DNA of 29,155 bases from Seminavis robusta (lineage: Eukaryota; Bacillariophyta; Bacillariophyceae; Naviculales; Naviculaceae): the NCBI GenBank assembly GCA_903772945.1, contig CAICTM010001443.1:1-29155 (forward strand), in the 5' to 3' direction. The notes beneath the pieces were generated by a model. It ran no database searches, was not told the DNA's origin, and worked only from the letters and a program-made list of their open reading frames with translations. A program made the position numbers and the translations under genes. This document shows, in pieces, positions 26,811 to 29,155 of this stretch (position 1 is its first letter; the number at the start of each line of letters is the position of its first letter).

Positions 26811-28043
26811 AGCGCGCACTACAATTTCCATGCCACTGCCAGCAAACACCTGCCTTGGGCAACTCACGGTGGTCGGCGGGATGGTTCATGACTGTGATGG
26901 CTGGCCTGCAACCTGCAACATCGAGCCCCTACCATAGTAGCTGGCTAGCTACTGGCTAGCTAGAGATCTACATGTAACCTCTTTTTAGTTAGCACCACAC
27001 CAACGCAGCTAACCACTGGCTGCTGGTACCGTACCAATACCAAAAACGGAAGCAAAGAAAAGCAAAGAAAAAGTAGAAGCAAAGTGAAGGTCAATCGGGT
27101 GGCAAGCAACTTTTGTACTCTTGCTTGCTTGTACTCTTTGGATCGACACAAGCTAGGAGGCGCGCATCTACCCACCATCAGATCTTGGCATCTTATTAGA
27201 ACCTGCCTCTCGTGGGAGTAAAACGCACGATGAGCAATAGAGGTAAGTAACGAAAGCAGCCAAGCAAGCATCTCACAGAGCCCTACACGTAAGCAGCCAC
27301 AAGCAAGTTTGCTGGCTGTTTTTGCACGCCTCTTTCCTTCCCACACTCCCAGGTACAGCCTACTACCGGGCGCCGGTAGTAGCTACTTGTGAAAACAAGG
27401 TGGGCAGTAGAAACGAATGGGCGGGGTGGTTGCCGCAACGCACACAAATGGACTGGAGATTGCCTGGTTGACTTTTTATTGTCCATCGATCGACTCAAGC
27501 AAGCAAGCACCCAGTCAGTCAGCCTATAGCTACGTACTAACTGCCAAAAATAGGCCGCCCGACGAATCACTGTGCGTCGCTCGTTGAGGGAACCTTGTTT
27601 GCTGTTGATTCCTCTTTCTTGCTGGCTGGCAGCCGAGCACTGATTGCTTTCTACATCGTTGCAAACACAGCTCGACTCGACTCGACTCGAGATTTGCCAA
27701 GCATGCACCAAGTACCTACCATGCCTCAGACCATGATGAAACCTCTCTCTGGCTAGCACTCTAGCTGGCAAGTACGTCCATTTCAACTTGGCAAGTTCTT
27801 CCCTCACCTGTTCTGTTCCATTTGGTTTTGCGACGGGACGGCTTGCTATGTTTCGTCTGTCCATGCATCCGAAAGATCTTTTGAGTCCAATGAATCGAAT
27901 CCAGGAAGAAGCGATGGATCTTTCCTGCCACTCAATTATTTCCGAACAACACAAAAGCACAAAAAGGCAAGAGAGCAAACGAGAGAGGTCCTCTAACCAA
28001 TACTAGCTAGCTAGCTATAGTCTGTAGCGTACCGTACGGTACA
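26811..28043. other. Gene-poor region upstream of the dihydrouridine synthase gene
   Basis: About 1.2 kb. It contains GCTA-rich palindromic patches (26938-26963 and 28003-28018), a short CTCGA pentamer run (27671-27690) and GTACCGTACGGTAC at 28029-28042 immediately before the next start codon. A long minus-strand open frame here has no ATG near its start and no recognisable domain. Confidence 0.45.
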
Positions 28044-29155
28044 ATGGCGACTCCAGACTCTGATATGGAATCCACAGAACGGTCGAAGAAAGAGGACCGC
28101 AAGAAGCGTAAGGAGGAGTCCAAGAAAGATTCCAAGGGGTCCAAGAAGGAGCGGAAAGAAAAGAAAAAGAAAGACAAGAAGAAGAAGGAGTCCAATAAAC
28201 GGCATCTCTCCGACACAAGCAAGGAGGAAGTGTTAGTGCCTGATCCCACCCAACAGCAACCAACCAAAAAGAAGAAGAAACACAACAATGACAATGACAA
28301 TGACAATAGCAGTAAACTACCGTTTGATCATGCGTATATTGTGGCACCGATGGTCGGAGCCTCGGAATTGCCATTTCGGTTATTGACGCGCAAGTACGGC
28401 GCTCTTTTGGCATATACGCCCATGATGAGTTCGGTGCGATTTGTCCGTGAACCATCTTATCGCAATGAAATCTTTCAGACCAACCCACTGGATCGACCAT
28501 TGGTGTGTCACTTCAGTGCCAATTCGCCCACTGATTTTGCCAAAGCCGTTCAATTGGTGGCGGACCAATGCGATGCCATTGATCTCAATTTGGGATGTCC
28601 TCAACGGACTGCCTTTGTCGGCCATTTTGGCAGTTACTTGTTGGATCCCGGTCCCGATCGACAATTGATTTGTGATATTGTGCGTGCGGGCGTTGAAGCA
28701 GTGTCGCCTCCGAAACCCATTTTGGTCAAAATTCGACTCTTGGAGACATTGGACGAAACCATTCAACTCTGTCGTCAATTAAAAGATGCCGGTGCCAGTC
28801 TCATTGCCATTCATGCCCGAAAGCGGGCCGGTTGGGAACGCAAGGGACCCGGGGCACGCGATGGACCTGCCAAATTGGAGTTTGTCACGCAGATCAAACA
28901 AGCCGTGCCCAATATTCCCATTATTGCCAATGGAAACGTCATTTCCTATCAAGATGTACTCGACAACCAAACACTCACAAACGCCGATGGAATTATGAGT
29001 GCCGAAGGAATTCTCGATAATCCAGCACTGTTTCTGCCACGGTTGGGAAACAATGAAACTACGATACAACAAACAGTCACCATTGTCGATCCACTTTTAC
29101 ATTGTTGTTTCAAGGACGATGCTACTATCCCACCATTGGATGAATCCAATAACAC
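28044..29155 (+). CDS. tRNA-dihydrouridine synthase, Dus1-type (3' end beyond window)
   Basis: The frame is open from the ATG at 28044 to the last base (370 full codons). The enzyme reduces uridine to dihydrouridine in the tRNA D-loop, using FMN and NAD(P)H. Residues 13-80 are Lys-rich with several nuclear-localisation-like runs, and 81-90 is Asn/Asp-rich. The TIM-barrel catalytic domain starts at about 95: YIVAPMVGASELPFRLLTRKYG, AYTPMMSS, then DAIDLNLGCPQ with catalytic Cys185. GHFGSYLLD follows, then VKIRLLE (Lys229), IHAR (His257), IIANGNV and MSAEGILDNPALF. This set and order fit the eukaryotic Dus1 group (U16/U17) better than Dus2 or Dus3. Dus3-type CCCH fingers are absent. The start has context ACAATGG directly after a GTACCGTACGGTAC palindrome. 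No introns are seen in the part shown. The C-terminal helical domain is cut off. Confidence 0.9.
   Translation, partial: MATPDSDMESTERSKKEDRKKRKEESKKDSKGSKKERKEKKKKDKKKKESNKRHLSDTSKEEVLVPDPTQQQPTKKKKKHNNDNDNDNSSKLPFDHAYIVAPMVGASELPFRLLTRKYGALLAYTPMMSSVRFVREPSYRNEIFQTNPLDRPLVCHFSANSPTDFAKAVQLVADQCDAIDLNLGCPQRTAFVGHFGSYLLDPGPDRQLICDIVRAGVEAVSPPKPILVKIRLLETLDETIQLCRQLKDAGASLIAIHARKRAGWERKGPGARDGPAKLEFVTQIKQAVPNIPIIANGNVISYQDVLDNQTLTNADGIMSAEGILDNPALFLPRLGNNETTIQQTVTIVDPLLHCCFKDDATIPPLDESNN

Noticed and set aside
27283..27978. Minus-strand open frame of 231 codons upstream of the dihydrouridine synthase gene
   Set aside because: It starts at TTG, has no recognisable domain and has unusual Cys/Trp/Arg composition. 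It probably overlaps the promoter of the divergent gene, so it is best explained by chance.
1..29155. tRNA, rRNA and CRISPR features
   Set aside because: I scanned by eye for GGTTCGA-type B-boxes with matching arms, conserved rRNA words and regularly spaced identical repeats. None was convincing, and the only regular arrays are the simple repeats listed.

Overview
The window looks like nuclear DNA of a diatom, probably a raphid pennate similar to Seminavis robusta. This is inference from gene content, not a database match. The evidence is eukaryotic gene structure with short GT-AG introns, Kozak-type ATG starts, a plastid-type bipartite presequence (hydrophobic signal followed by an A|F junction), a membrane-anchored LRR family with modular low-complexity N-termini, and abundant transposon debris. 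There are no operons or bacterial ribosome sites.

Left part (1-6300). Two close paralogues of a CRAL-TRIO-like lipid-binding family lie in inverted orientation (110-806 minus, cut by the window edge inside its intron; 5159-6292 plus). Between them are a glyoxalase I gene with a presequence (1452-2204) and a PhzF-family isomerase gene (2691-3686). The gap from 3690 to 5158 holds a heptanucleotide array, two small related hairpins and a long fold-back inverted repeat.

Middle (6487-15302). A single minus-strand gene of about 1568 codons combines a candidate papain-like cysteine peptidase, a Sin3-type PAH domain, a U-box-like domain, a treble-clef-like zinc cluster, coiled coils and a C-terminal zinc motif. 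It looks like a ubiquitin-pathway and chromatin-linked regulator and is the most unusual item here. It diverges from a third CRAL-TRIO-like paralogue (12076-13127, plus), which converges on a MYND-zinc-finger gene (13545-15302, minus).

Accessory zone (about 15300-24370). A long gene-poor stretch is followed by a broken membrane-anchored LRR gene (17133-20092, several frame breaks and a likely insertion), tandem exon-like repeats (20761-21190), a (TTG)n microsatellite, a second truncated fragment of the same LRR family (21913-22488) and a 5'-truncated retroelement remnant (22802-24367). A 25-bp inverted copy shared by the two LRR fragments suggests a past inversion.

Right part (24699-29155). 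A two-exon gene encodes a protein with a textbook N-myristoylation start (24699-25658, minus). It is followed by a MITE-like element with perfect 16-bp terminal inverted repeats and internal GTTACG sub-repeats (26558-26810), a gene-poor stretch, and the 5' part of a Dus1-type tRNA dihydrouridine synthase gene that runs off the right edge (28044 onward, plus).
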